A stretch of DNA of 64,000 bases from Candidatus Omnitrophota bacterium (GTDB lineage Bacteria; Ratteibacteria; UBA8468; B48-G9; DTJG01), in the NCBI GenBank assembly GCA_023818965.1, contig JAMWCD010000003.1:62001-126000 (forward strand). Direction: 5' to 3'. This document shows positions 54,311 to 63,178 of this stretch, piece after piece. Made by a program: the position numbers and the translations under genes. The notes below the pieces were generated by a model. It did not search any database, was not told the origin of the DNA, and saw nothing but the letters and a program-made list of their open reading frames with translations. Numbering within the stretch: the stretch's first letter is position 1; each line of letters opens with the position of its first letter.

Positions 54311-54778
54311 TCACACCTCCTGTGAGTAAAATTTCGGTCTTTTCACAACAAGTACAGGACATGGTGATTCTGCAAGTATTAATTCACCTGTGGTACTTTT
54401 CCCCATTTCACAAATAACAGGGTCTCCACCAATAACAAGAAGATTTGCTTCCTTTTCTCTTATAACATGGGCAATCTGTTTATGAACGGTTCCCCATAAA
54501 ACCAGCACATCGCATTCAACTCCAATTTCCTTTGCGATATTGCTAAATCTTTCAACAAATCTCTTACCTTCTGCTTCAAGATCCTTTTCAATGATTGTTT
54601 TTTCATTTTCCCTAAAAAGACCCATTTTCATCAATTCCTTTAATCTTGATGTATCAACGATATGGAGAATCGTAAGTTTTGAATTCAAAAGTTTTGCCAG
54701 TTCAATTGCATATCTAACAGCATACGCAGAGGTACTATCAACAGCACATGCAACAACAATATGTCTGATTACAATCAT
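54311..54778 (-). CDS. Universal stress protein (UspA family)
   Basis: A 155-residue Usp domain: 'HIVVACAVDSTSAYAVRYAI' (strand 1 with its Asp), 'LTILHIVD', and the nucleotide motif 'LVIGGDPVICEMGKSTTGEL', which resembles the G-2x-G-9x-G(S/T) ATP-binding signature, though the glycines are not perfectly spaced. It is cytosolic. Its ATG shares a base with the stop of the ATPase D subunit (TAATG), so it is made with the ATPase, which suggests a role in energy or ion stress (inference). Confidence 0.9.
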   Translation of the reverse strand: MIVIRHIVVACAVDSTSAYAVRYAIELAKLLNSKLTILHIVDTSRLKELMKMGLFRENEKTIIEKDLEAEGKRFVERFSNIAKEIGVECDVLVLWGTVHKQIAHVIREKEANLLVIGGDPVICEMGKSTTGELILAESPCPVLVVKRPKFYSQEV

Positions 54779-55404
54779 TATGTCCCCTTTGATGCAAGTT
54801 TTTTCTTAATTTCCTTTAGTGTCGCAAATGCCTCCCTTGATTCTTCATCAAGACGGTCTGTAATAAACTTCACAACTTCACTATAATACGGAATATGAAT
54901 TTTTTCAAGAGCATTGACCTTTTTTGTTGTTTTCATAAACTCCTGTTCAAGCCGTTCAAGGGCAGTCCTCTTTTCTGCAAGAACACAAATATTATTTATT
55001 GCTTCTTTCATAAACAAAATTGCCTCATCAATGGCTTGATTAACACCTGCAGGACTGAAATATGGTGGCTTTTCTTTGATACCTAAAGAAATTGATGGAA
55101 TATTTACCCCCATTAGTTTTCTTTCTGTTATATCAAGTTCAATATCAATATCAATCCCGCTAATAATCCTTTCAACATTCAATTTCCCCATTGATATTAT
55201 TGCTCTCTCAGCGGCTGAATAAGCACTGGCAAGTGAATCCTCCACATCTTTTTTGATCTTTTCTATTGTTTGTGTAAGAGATGAAATTTGCATTAACAAA
55301 ATTTTCCTTTTTTCATCAAGTAGCCGGTAACCTTCTTTACATAATGAAAGCGTCCTCTTTGTCCTGAAAAGATTTGTCTTTGTTGGTGAAATTTTTACAA
55401 TCAT
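54778..55404 (-). CDS. V/A-type ATPase subunit D (central stalk)
   Basis: A 208-residue, almost wholly helical protein. The N-terminus '[20 protein letters not shown]' matches the conserved P-T-(K/R)-x-x-L-x-x-x-(K/R) start of subunit D, and '[20 protein letters not shown]' near the end is the second conserved helix. The two long helices form the rotor shaft that joins the A3B3 head to the ring. ATGA overlap with subunit B. Confidence 0.92.
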   Translation of the reverse strand: MIVKISPTKTNLFRTKRTLSLCKEGYRLLDEKRKILLMQISSLTQTIEKIKKDVEDSLASAYSAAERAIISMGKLNVERIISGIDIDIELDITERKLMGVNIPSISLGIKEKPPYFSPAGVNQAIDEAILFMKEAINNICVLAEKRTALERLEQEFMKTTKKVNALEKIHIPYYSEVVKFITDRLDEESREAFATLKEIKKKLASKGT

Positions 55405-56783
55405 TTTTTATACCTGTATCTTTGTTTTATCTGTTGTTGACTTATTCTAATCAGTTCTTCCTCTGGAAGAATTGAAATAATATCCCAGCCAAGTTCAAGA
55501 CTTTCTTCAAGGGTTCTTCTTTCATTATACCCCTGATTGACAAACTTTGTTTCAAATTCTTCACCAAATTTCAAATAAAGATGATCAAGATCAGAAAGTT
55601 CTTCTTCTCCAATAATAGAAGCAATTGACTTAATATCTCTTGTTCTCGCATATGAAGCAAAAAGTTGAGATGCAAGTCCTGGATGGTCTTCCCTTGTTTT
55701 TCCTTTTCCAATATTGTCCTTCATCAAACGTGAGAGGGAAGGAAGTACTGAGATCGGAGGATAAATCCCCCTTGCATGAAGTTCCCTGTCAACAACAATC
55801 TGACCTTCTGTGATATAACCTGTCAGGTCAGGCACAGGATGGGTAATATCATCATTTGGCATTGTAAGGATGGGTATCTGTGTAATTGAACCCTTTTTAT
55901 CCTTTATTCTCCCTGCCCTTTCATAAATACTGGCAAGGTCACTGTAAAGATATCCTGGATAACCCTTTCTTGCTGGAATTTCACCCCTCATTGTTGAAAG
56001 TTCTCTTAATGCCTCACAATAATTTGACATATCAGTTAGAACAACAAGAACATGCATATCTTTTCTGAAAGCAAGAAATTCAGCAGCAGTCAGTGCAAAT
56101 CTTGGGGTCATCAATCTTGTCAGGGAAGGACTATCAGCGAGAGAAAGAAACATAATAACATTATCAAGAACTCCTGTTTCTTCAAAACTTTTTATAAAAA
56201 ATCGGGCAGTATCATATTTTATTCCCATACCCGCAAAAACAATACAAAATTCTTCTTCCTTTACTCTTGCCTGCCTGACAATCTGTGCTGCAATCATATC
56301 ATGGGGAAGTCCACTACCTGAAAAAAATGGAAGTTTTTGCCCACGAACCAGTGTATTCATTACATCAATTGTTGAAATTCCTGTCTCAATAATATTTTCA
56401 GGGTATGCGCGGGCTGTTGGATTCATTGCAGTACCATTAACATTCATTATTTCTTCAGGCACAACCTTCGGCATACCATCAATGGGATTTCCAAGTCCAT
56501 CAAAAATTCTACCAAGCATATCAGAAGAAACACCAATTTCAAGTGGTTTGCCTTTAAATCTAATCTTACAATTTTTCAAAGACAACCCTGTTGTTCCACC
56601 AAGAACCTGCACAACTGCATAACCCTCACCAACCTCAAGGGTGACTCCAATTCTTACTGTTCCATTTTCTTCAGTAATCTCAACAAGTTCATTATATCCA
56701 GCATTGTGGATATTTTTTATGACAAAAAGTTGCCCTGCGATTTCTTCCAGTTCAGTGTATTGACGTAAATTATGCATGTTCAT
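55401..56783 (-). CDS. V/A-type ATPase subunit B (regulatory)
   Basis: A 460-residue non-catalytic head subunit. '[20 protein letters not shown]' and '[20 protein letters not shown]' are typical; there is no intact Walker A loop ('[20 protein letters not shown]'), as expected of subunit B. '[16 protein letters not shown]', '[19 protein letters not shown]' and '[19 protein letters not shown]' complete the fold. ATGA overlaps on both sides. Confidence 0.96.
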   Translation of the reverse strand: MNMHNLRQYTELEEIAGQLFVIKNIHNAGYNELVEITEENGTVRIGVTLEVGEGYAVVQVLGGTTGLSLKNCKIRFKGKPLEIGVSSDMLGRIFDGLGNPIDGMPKVVPEEIMNVNGTAMNPTARAYPENIIETGISTIDVMNTLVRGQKLPFFSGSGLPHDMIAAQIVRQARVKEEEFCIVFAGMGIKYDTARFFIKSFEETGVLDNVIMFLSLADSPSLTRLMTPRFALTAAEFLAFRKDMHVLVVLTDMSNYCEALRELSTMRGEIPARKGYPGYLYSDLASIYERAGRIKDKKGSITQIPILTMPNDDITHPVPDLTGYITEGQIVVDRELHARGIYPPISVLPSLSRLMKDNIGKGKTREDHPGLASQLFASYARTRDIKSIASIIGEEELSDLDHLYLKFGEEFETKFVNQGYNERRTLEESLELGWDIISILPEEELIRISQQQIKQRYRYKK

Positions 56784-58540
56784 TTTTTTAATTGTTCAAG
56801 TTGTTCTTCAATGGAATCTACAAATTTTTCAAGTTCATTGAGTTGTTTTTCTGTATATTTTGTCTTCATTCTCACAATTTCCTGATAAACCTGACTTTCT
56901 CTTATTTCTGGAATTTCCACTCCCTCTTTTATCAACTCCTCACTCTTATTGTGGAACTTTATAATAGCATCAAACATCAAAAATTGTTTTCTCGCAGAAC
57001 AATAGGTATCAGTATCATCAAATGCACTTTGCTGCAAAAATGCATTTTTGAACAGTAAACACGTTTCAAGAATTAATTTCTGAGTATTTGGAAGTACATC
57101 TGCACCAATCAATTTTACAATCTGCTGTAATCTCTGTTCTTTTTGAAGCAAATCAAGTATCATGCTCCTGTGACCAAGCCACTTCCCATCAGTATGTGTA
57201 TCCCACCAGTTTTTAATATCATCAACATACTCAGAATAACTATCAATCCAGCTGATTGCTGGATAATGTCGTGAATATGCCAGGTCCCTATCAAGAGCCC
57301 AGAAACATCGTATGAAACGTTTTGTATGGGAAGTCACTGGTTCTGTAAAATCACCTCCTGGTGGCGAAACAGAAGCAATTACTGTAATTGAACCAGTTTG
57401 TCCATTCAAACATATTACCCTTCCTGCCCTTTCATAAAATTCAGCCAACCTTGCAGGTAAATAAGCAGGAAAACCTTCTTCAAGGGGTATTTCTTCCATT
57501 CTTCCTGATAATTCTCTTAATGCCTCTGCCCATCTTGATGTAGAATCAGCCATCAATGCCACATCATAACCCATATCCCTGAAATATTCAGCAATTGTGA
57601 TACCTGTATAAATACTTGCTTCCCTCGCTGCCACAGGCATATTTGAAGTATTTGCAATAAAGACAGTTCTTTCAAGAAGAAGTTTTCCTGTTCTGGGGTC
57701 AACAAGTTTTGTAAAGTTTGTGAGAACATCTGTCATTTCATTTCCTCGTTCTCCGCATCCAACAAAAACAACAACATCAGCATCAGACCATTTTGCAAGT
57801 TGATGCTGGACAACTGTCTTCCCTGTACCAAATCCACCTGGTACTGCAACACATCCTCCCTTGGCAACTGGAAATAAAGCATCTATTACCCGCTGTCCAG
57901 TAATAAGTGGCTGCTGGGGTGGAATACGATTTCTGTAAGGTCTTTGCTTTCTTACAGCCCATTTGTGATACATTTTCACATCATACTTACCTTTTCCTGT
58001 ATCAAGTTCAGCAATGGTTTCATCCACTGAATAATCACCTTCATCAGCAATGTAACTTAATATGCCTTCACCAGCATCAGGAGCAATCATAATTTTGTGT
58101 TTGATTAAACTTGTTTCTTCAACTTCTCCAATGATATCACCTGGTTGAACTTTTTCATCCTGTTTTTTTAATGGGATAAAATGCCATTTTTTTTCTCTTT
58201 CAAGTGTTGACACATGTAATCCCCTTGATATAAAATCACCTTCCTGTTTTCTGATAATTTCGAGGGGTCTCTGAATACCATCAAAAATGTTTCCAATCAA
58301 TCCTGGACCAAGTTCAAGTGACAGGGGCATTCTGTCAGAATAAACAGGGTCTCCTGCTTTTAAAGATGTTGTATCTTCATATACCTGAGCATATGCGATA
58401 TTTTCTTTTAATCTAACGATTTCTCCAACAAGTTTTTCATCTCCAACCTCAACCATATCAAGCATCTTAAGATTTGATTGACATCTTATTTGAACAACAG
58501 GTCCGTTGACCCTGATAATTTTTCCAATTAATTCTGCCAT
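56780..58540 (-). CDS. V/A-type ATPase subunit A (catalytic)
   Basis: A 586-residue catalytic subunit. Walker A is '[17 protein letters not shown]' (family GPFGSGKT), Walker B '[18 protein letters not shown]'. The additional ~90-residue bulge domain of subunit A is present ('[20 protein letters not shown]'). '[20 protein letters not shown]' and '[14 protein letters not shown]' are diagnostic. It shares a base with the stop of subunit E. Confidence 0.97.
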   Translation of the reverse strand: MAELIGKIIRVNGPVVQIRCQSNLKMLDMVEVGDEKLVGEIVRLKENIAYAQVYEDTTSLKAGDPVYSDRMPLSLELGPGLIGNIFDGIQRPLEIIRKQEGDFISRGLHVSTLEREKKWHFIPLKKQDEKVQPGDIIGEVEETSLIKHKIMIAPDAGEGILSYIADEGDYSVDETIAELDTGKGKYDVKMYHKWAVRKQRPYRNRIPPQQPLITGQRVIDALFPVAKGGCVAVPGGFGTGKTVVQHQLAKWSDADVVVFVGCGERGNEMTDVLTNFTKLVDPRTGKLLLERTVFIANTSNMPVAAREASIYTGITIAEYFRDMGYDVALMADSTSRWAEALRELSGRMEEIPLEEGFPAYLPARLAEFYERAGRVICLNGQTGSITVIASVSPPGGDFTEPVTSHTKRFIRCFWALDRDLAYSRHYPAISWIDSYSEYVDDIKNWWDTHTDGKWLGHRSMILDLLQKEQRLQQIVKLIGADVLPNTQKLILETCLLFKNAFLQQSAFDDTDTYCSARKQFLMFDAIIKFHNKSEELIKEGVEIPEIRESQVYQEIVRMKTKYTEKQLNELEKFVDSIEEQLEQLKK

Positions 58541-59187
58541 TAAATCTCTTCTCCCAGTAATTCTGAATAGATTGAATCGTATAAATTCCTCATTCTTGCA
58601 GAAAACGTATTCTCATAAATTACAAAGCCATCCTGTGACTTCACAATAATACCAATATCATCAAAATTTCCAAGAACAAATCTTATTGAAACATTTTTCT
58701 TCAGATCATTTTTACACTTATCAACAATCTCTTTCTCAAACTCCCCAGTGAAATAATCTTTGTCATCTGGTGAAAATTCTACAATAATTTCTGGCTTATC
58801 AATCACTTCAATTCCTTCAAGTATTGCATTAACAAGGAATTTTTTGTAATCAACATGATTTCTGAAAGAAATAGATATTTCCCTTGTCTTTTTGATAACA
58901 CTATCTGCAAATTCTTTTTTCATTTCAAGTCTTATTTTTCTCAATTCCATTTTTAATGTGGATTGGGCACGATGCTTTATCATTTCAATGGTCTTTTGTG
59001 CTTTTTCTTTTTCAGCTTGCAATATCTGTTCTTCCTGCTTTTTTGCATTCGCAATAATTTCATCAGCACGTGCCCTGGCACGTCCAATAATTTCATCAAT
59101 TTTTAACCTTGTCTGTCTTTCAATCTCTTCAATTAAGCCACCAGCATTTTTCTCATCGGTTTTTATTTCCATTTTGTTTTCTTCCAT
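58540..59187 (-). CDS. V/A-type ATPase subunit E (peripheral stalk)
   Basis: A 215-residue protein with a long N-terminal coiled coil ('ARARADEIIANAKKQEEQIL', 'QAEKEKAQKTIEMIKHRAQS') and a globular C-terminal domain ('VRFVLGNFDDIGIIVKSQDG', 'FVIYENTFSARMRNLYDSIY'), as in subunit E. It pairs with subunit G/H (62671-63009) in the stator. Start uncertain: ATG 59187 overlaps the F gene by 35 bases; an ATG five codons on, preceded by GGAAGA, is possible. Confidence 0.9.
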   Translation of the reverse strand: MEENKMEIKTDEKNAGGLIEEIERQTRLKIDEIIGRARARADEIIANAKKQEEQILQAEKEKAQKTIEMIKHRAQSTLKMELRKIRLEMKKEFADSVIKKTREISISFRNHVDYKKFLVNAILEGIEVIDKPEIIVEFSPDDKDYFTGEFEKEIVDKCKNDLKKNVSIRFVLGNFDDIGIIVKSQDGFVIYENTFSARMRNLYDSIYSELLGEEI

Positions 59188-59443
59188 ATTTTTTCACAGT
59201 ATTTGCATACGATGGTATTTCCAGAATTAGCGGTCTATTGTTTTTTCTTTTAAATGCCATAATCTCTTTCTGAACAAAATTTGATACACTGTCCGTGATA
59301 AGAACAATGCCTGCATCTTCTAATTTAATAACCTTTTTAAAAACATCTAATATTTCATCTTTATCACGAACCCCGAAAGTTTCTATATTGAGAAGTTTGA
59401 AACATGTGGCACTATCAATATCTGAAATGCAATAGAATTTCAT
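59153..59443 (-). CDS. V/A-type ATPase subunit F (central stalk)
   Basis: A 96-residue alpha/beta protein: 'FYCISDIDSATCFKLLNIET', 'DAGIVLITDSVSNFVQKEI', 'RPLILEIPS'. This is the small regulatory rotor subunit that binds D. It lies between K (three bases upstream) and E (overlapping), whereas many bacterial operons have it after C. Confidence 0.88.
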   Translation of the reverse strand: MKFYCISDIDSATCFKLLNIETFGVRDKDEILDVFKKVIKLEDAGIVLITDSVSNFVQKEIMAFKRKNNRPLILEIPSYANTVKKYGRKQNGNKNR

Positions 59444-59446
59444 AGA

Positions 59447-59764
59447 TTATTGTACCCTTCCAAGAATCATAATTGATGTAATAAGCCCGTATATTGCAAT
59501 TCCTTCAGCAAGACCAACAAAAATTAAAACCCTTCCTGTCAATTCAGGTTTTTCAGCCAGTGCACCAACTGCAGCAGTACCAACATAGGCAACTGCAATG
59601 CCGGCTGCCAGTGCAGCAAGGCCTGTGGATAATGCAGCAGCATAAAATGCTTTTCCAGCATTCGCTGGGTCAGTTCCAGTTGTCTGTGCCCAGACATAAC
59701 CTGCCATCACAAAAAAAGACAGAATACACGAACCCAAAACATTCCTTATCCAGGAATTTCTCAT
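59447..59764 (-). CDS. V/A-type ATPase subunit K (proteolipid ring)
   Basis: A 105-residue two-helix proteolipid preceded by a signal-peptide-like extension ('ILSFFVMAGYVWAQTTG', residues ~13-30). Helix 1 is 'ALAAGIAVAYVGTAAVGALA', helix 2 'VLIFVGLAEGIAIYGLITSI' with the ion-carrying Glu in 'LAEG'. The residue after it is Gly, not the Ser/Thr of sodium-type F-ATP synthase rings, and no Gln is seen in the binding region, so protons are a possible coupling ion (weak inference). Many bacterial NtpK proteins are a four-helix fusion; this is the short form. Confidence 0.93.
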   Translation of the reverse strand: MRNSWIRNVLGSCILSFFVMAGYVWAQTTGTDPANAGKAFYAAALSTGLAALAAGIAVAYVGTAAVGALAEKPELTGRVLIFVGLAEGIAIYGLITSIMILGRVQ

Positions 59765-59777
59765 AAATTTCCTCCTT

Positions 59778-61679
59778 TCAGGTTAAATACTCATCAATTC
59801 TTTGATAAAATTTCAATTTAACCGGCTGGTACACATGTTTCCCTGTTTCAAAAAATCGTGAGAAAAACTCATAATAATTTAAACGAAGCGATTGTATCAA
59901 AACAACAAGCCCCTCAAGACAGATCACAAAAATATTGCCCAAAAATATTGAAAGATATGAAAGTGGTGTAAGCCCTGCTTTTTTTAACATGTCAGAAATT
60001 GCAAAAATTGTCATAAAAAAACCAAAATGATTAAGAGCAAATGCAGCAATACGAATGAAAGAAACAGTATTTGCAAGATATCCCAACACAATTTCAAAAA
60101 TATGAAGTATCCCCTCAATAAAACCAACCAAAATTCCCTCCCTGTGCCTGATTGCATCATACAATGACCTGAAGAAGATTGAAAAAATTCCAGTACACAG
60201 GAGTATCGCAAAAATTTTTGTCAGCATTCCCTGTGTCTTTGCAAAATATGTTGCTGCAATACCAATGCCTGCCCAGTAAATCAAACCTGAAAAAAGCCCT
60301 GCCTTATCAAAGAAAAATGCTTCTTTTTTTTGATTGATTTTATTGTTTATCATATTCAAAACAATTCCTGTTGTCAATGTGAGTATTCCAAAAATAATAA
60401 ATGTGCGGAACATTACTGAAATGTTTTCCATTGGACTAATCCACAATGGATGGAACTCAATCCCAAAAATACTACCATACAAAAATCCAAAAATACAGGA
60501 TGATAAACCAGTAAAACTCATAAGATACCCTGCCTGCCTTATTCCTGACTTTTGTTTCAATGAAAGTAAAAGCCCAAGAATAATAAAAACTGCGCCATGG
60601 CCGATATCGCCAAACATTGCGCCAAACATTAACAAAAACAATATTGCTACAAATACTGTCGGGTCAATAGCACCATATCTCGGTAAACCATATGTTTGCA
60701 CGATTAACTGAAAGGGCTTCAGAAATTTGTTATAATTAAGTTTTACAGGTATTTCATCAAGAGGCAATCCTGATTTTTCTGCTGGAATAAACTGATAAAA
60801 AGATACAGGATCAGTTTCTCTGATAAGATGTGATATGTTTTGAACTTCTTTTTCAGGAACCCATCCTGAAAGAGCCATCATTGTATCAGTAAACAAAACA
60901 CCTTTTTTTACCTGAGAAAGTTTTTGATGTATTTCAATGGAAACTGATATTTTTGCAAGAGATTCCTTATATTTTTCTGCAATCTCATTTATTTTTCCAT
61001 CAATTTCAGCCAGATTCTTTTTCAATTGTTCCATCTTTTCAATGTATTGACTCACAGGAACATCAGTAATGCTGATTTCTGGAGAAAGTGGCTTCCATCC
61101 TATTTCTTTTTTTACCCTTTCAAGTGTTTGAATATCTTTTTTAAGAATAACAACACCAATAATTGTATGATTCTTTTTTGTCCCACCAGTAATTATCAGA
61201 TGAGGAATGTTTTCAAGTAAACTGGCAAAAACTGAAATTTTATCTGTCTCAATTTCACCTGTTTCTGTATGAATAAATGTATATTGCATACCAGCAGGAA
61301 ACGGCAAATAAACAGGTTTTCTATCAATCATTGCCTGCAAATGGGAAATTTCCTGCTGAATGTGATTTTTTTCATCAACCAGAGGCATAAGATTTTCTTC
61401 TATTTCATCAAGGGTTGTTCTCGCCTCATTATATGATGCAGGATTTACCCCTGAAATAGATATACGAAGTTGCTGAATAATAGTATTGAACCTCCTTGTA
61501 ATATCATCCCACCGTGATGATTGGAATTCCTGTTGCCAGAGTTTTATATTCTCATTACCAGAAACAGGTGTAACATCAACTGGATGAAAAACATCAGAAC
61601 CTAAAAGTTTTGTCAGCAAATTTCCTGCTTTTTCTTTCCTTACCAGCACATTGGTAAAAACAAGTTTTTCAGGTATCAT
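59778..61679 (-). CDS. V/A-type ATPase subunit I (stator, a-subunit)
   Basis: A 633-residue protein: cytosolic coiled N-terminal half ('LDEIEENLMPLVDEKNHIQQ', 'QYIEKMEQLKKNLAEIDGKI') and a C-terminal half with seven or eight helices. 'FLLMFGAMFGDIGHGAVFII' and 'LANTVSFIRIAAFALNHFGF' are the conserved segments; the Arg in the latter contacts the ring Glu. 'GLVVLIQSLRLNYYEFFSRF' closes the channel, as in the family. Gap of 13 bases to subunit K. Confidence 0.95.
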   Translation of the reverse strand: MIPEKLVFTNVLVRKEKAGNLLTKLLGSDVFHPVDVTPVSGNENIKLWQQEFQSSRWDDITRRFNTIIQQLRISISGVNPASYNEARTTLDEIEENLMPLVDEKNHIQQEISHLQAMIDRKPVYLPFPAGMQYTFIHTETGEIETDKISVFASLLENIPHLIITGGTKKNHTIIGVVILKKDIQTLERVKKEIGWKPLSPEISITDVPVSQYIEKMEQLKKNLAEIDGKINEIAEKYKESLAKISVSIEIHQKLSQVKKGVLFTDTMMALSGWVPEKEVQNISHLIRETDPVSFYQFIPAEKSGLPLDEIPVKLNYNKFLKPFQLIVQTYGLPRYGAIDPTVFVAILFLLMFGAMFGDIGHGAVFIILGLLLSLKQKSGIRQAGYLMSFTGLSSCIFGFLYGSIFGIEFHPLWISPMENISVMFRTFIIFGILTLTTGIVLNMINNKINQKKEAFFFDKAGLFSGLIYWAGIGIAATYFAKTQGMLTKIFAILLCTGIFSIFFRSLYDAIRHREGILVGFIEGILHIFEIVLGYLANTVSFIRIAAFALNHFGFFMTIFAISDMLKKAGLTPLSYLSIFLGNIFVICLEGLVVLIQSLRLNYYEFFSRFFETGKHVYQPVKLKFYQRIDEYLT

Positions 61680-61688
61680 GTTAAATCA

Positions 61689-62669
61689 TTATTGATAGAC
61701 GAAAGTTGCATAATATTTTTTAGCCAGAAAACTTATGACTTTCTTTGTTTCTCGCAATTTCAGAAAAATGTAACCAACAGGAACACCAATTGTAAAAAGC
61801 CCTTCAACAAATGCCTTTTTCACCTCGTGCATTATAATTCCCTCAAGAACACTATCAATTTCTGAAAGTTTTTCAGGTAAACCAGCAACAATATCAACGT
61901 ACTGTCGTGGAATACCTGTATATTGCTCTGAAAAACTCTGTGACAAAAGCATTTTTAAATGTTTCTCTGAAAGGGTTCCTCCCGGGATAAAACCTGAAAA
62001 TTCTTCAGGTATCTTTCCTTCGTAGTATAATTTTATTCTTCCAAGCCACATAAGATTTTCTCTATCAATCTGTGCTCCTATAATTCTTCTTGCGATCACT
62101 CTATCAGCAGAGGAAAGTCGTTCAATTGCTTTTAAAAGTTTTTCAAAATATTTTCTGTCAATTGATACTTCAACAGGATAAAGGCAATTTGAACTTAAAA
62201 ATGCATCCTTTGAATTTTTAATTGCCTCTTTGTATTCTTTGTCATCAATTAAATCAATGATGTCATCTATTGATTTTGCTTTCAATAACATTGAAAATTC
62301 ACCAGTCATCTCAGGTATGTCTGTACCTTGATTTTTCTTCCACAGTCGGAGAACAAATTTCAATTGTTCAATCCTGTATTTCTCATCAAGAAGAAAAATC
62401 AGATGTTTTTCATTCTTTGACCATAAAATATTAAAAATTTTCTTCAATAACTGCCTGTCCTTATTAATACACATTATTTCAAAGTCCTCTATTTTTAGTT
62501 GCCTGTCAAATTTCTTGATAATATCTCCATAATATGTTTTTTCAAGCAATTCAATAAAGGATTGAAGATTTAATGTCTCTGCACGAATAAAAAATTCTTC
62601 ATCAAGCAATTTTGATACCATTGCCCTTATTCTTGTATTGGCATAGGCATATCTTGAAATCTGTTTCAT
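61689..62669 (-). CDS. V/A-type ATPase subunit C (AC39-like)
   Basis: A 326-residue helical protein: 'SRYAYANTRIRAMVSKLLDE' at the N-terminus, 'TYYGDIIKKFD', 'YFEKLLKAIE' and the C-terminal 'VPVGYIFLKLRETKKVISFL' are the conserved pieces. It links the rotor ring to the central stalk. ATG 62669 lies two bases after the stop of the H gene; a TTG three codons earlier (62678) would overlap that stop. Confidence 0.88.
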   Translation of the reverse strand: MKQISRYAYANTRIRAMVSKLLDEEFFIRAETLNLQSFIELLEKTYYGDIIKKFDRQLKIEDFEIMCINKDRQLLKKIFNILWSKNEKHLIFLLDEKYRIEQLKFVLRLWKKNQGTDIPEMTGEFSMLLKAKSIDDIIDLIDDKEYKEAIKNSKDAFLSSNCLYPVEVSIDRKYFEKLLKAIERLSSADRVIARRIIGAQIDRENLMWLGRIKLYYEGKIPEEFSGFIPGGTLSEKHLKMLLSQSFSEQYTGIPRQYVDIVAGLPEKLSEIDSVLEGIIMHEVKKAFVEGLFTIGVPVGYIFLKLRETKKVISFLAKKYYATFVYQ

Positions 62670-62670
62670 T

Positions 62671-63009
62671 TCAATCAAAAAGTTTGCCTGTTGGATGACC
62701 TACATCAATAATCCTGTGGAATATTCTAATAGCGGTATTTTCAACAAGATTTTGCCAGTTTTTCTTTTTTTCCTCTATTCTTTTTTTCTCTGCCTGGATT
62801 ATTTCCTGCCTTTGCTTCTCAGTATTTTTTTCTGCATTTTTTATCATTTCAGCAGAGATTTTCAAGGCATTATTTTTTGCCTGCTGAATGATTTTTACTG
62901 CATTTTTTTCGGCTTCAATAACAATATTTTCAGCCCTTTTTTCGGCTGCTTCTATTTCTGCCTTTGCTTCCTGTTCTTTTTTTATAACAAGGTCAAGGAT
63001 TTCTTTCAT
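62671..63009 (-). CDS. V/A-type ATPase subunit G/H (peripheral stalk)
   Basis: A 112-residue coiled coil rich in Ala, Lys and Glu ('EILDLVIKKEQEAKAEIEAA', 'EKRAENIVIEAEKNAVKIIQ') with an amphipathic end. This is the partner of subunit E in the stator. The frame opens at 63063, but that would begin inside the promoter; the ATG at 63009 has AGGA eight bases upstream. First gene of the operon H-C-I-K-F-E-A-B-D-usp-PEBP. Confidence 0.82.
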   Translation of the reverse strand: MKEILDLVIKKEQEAKAEIEAAEKRAENIVIEAEKNAVKIIQQAKNNALKISAEMIKNAEKNTEKQRQEIIQAEKKRIEEKKKNWQNLVENTAIRIFHRIIDVGHPTGKLFD

Positions 63010-63034
63010 ATCATCCTGGGGGTTGTTGTTTTTA

Positions 63035-63063
63035 ATGATACCACAAGAACCTTTTTTCTTCAA
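63035..63063 (-). promoter_or_regulatory. Promoter of the V/A-ATPase operon
   Basis: Minus strand TTGAAG (63058-63063), 17 bp, TATCAT (63035-63040). The leader would be about 18 bases and include AGGA. Supports the ATG at 63009. Confidence 0.65.
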
Positions 63064-63116
63064 TTCCCAGCTTCAGCCAATTTTTTTACATTGAGTTGTT
63101 TGATTTTGCTTACTGG

Positions 63117-63145
63117 TTTACAACTTATATTTACGATGATAAAAT
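63117..63145 (+). promoter_or_regulatory. Promoter of the LsrF-like gene
   Basis: TTTACA (63117-63122), 17 bp, TAAAAT (63140-63145). The leader is about 27 bases with AGGAGG before the ATG at 63179. Back to back with the ATPase promoter. Confidence 0.65.
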
Positions 63146-63178
63146 AAGTTTAAAGTTTCAAATTCAAAGGAGGTTAAT

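Noticed and set aside
62695-63147. A 150-codon plus-strand frame opposite the ATPase H gene.
   Set aside because: Phe-rich translation typical of the antisense of a Lys/Glu-rich coiled coil.
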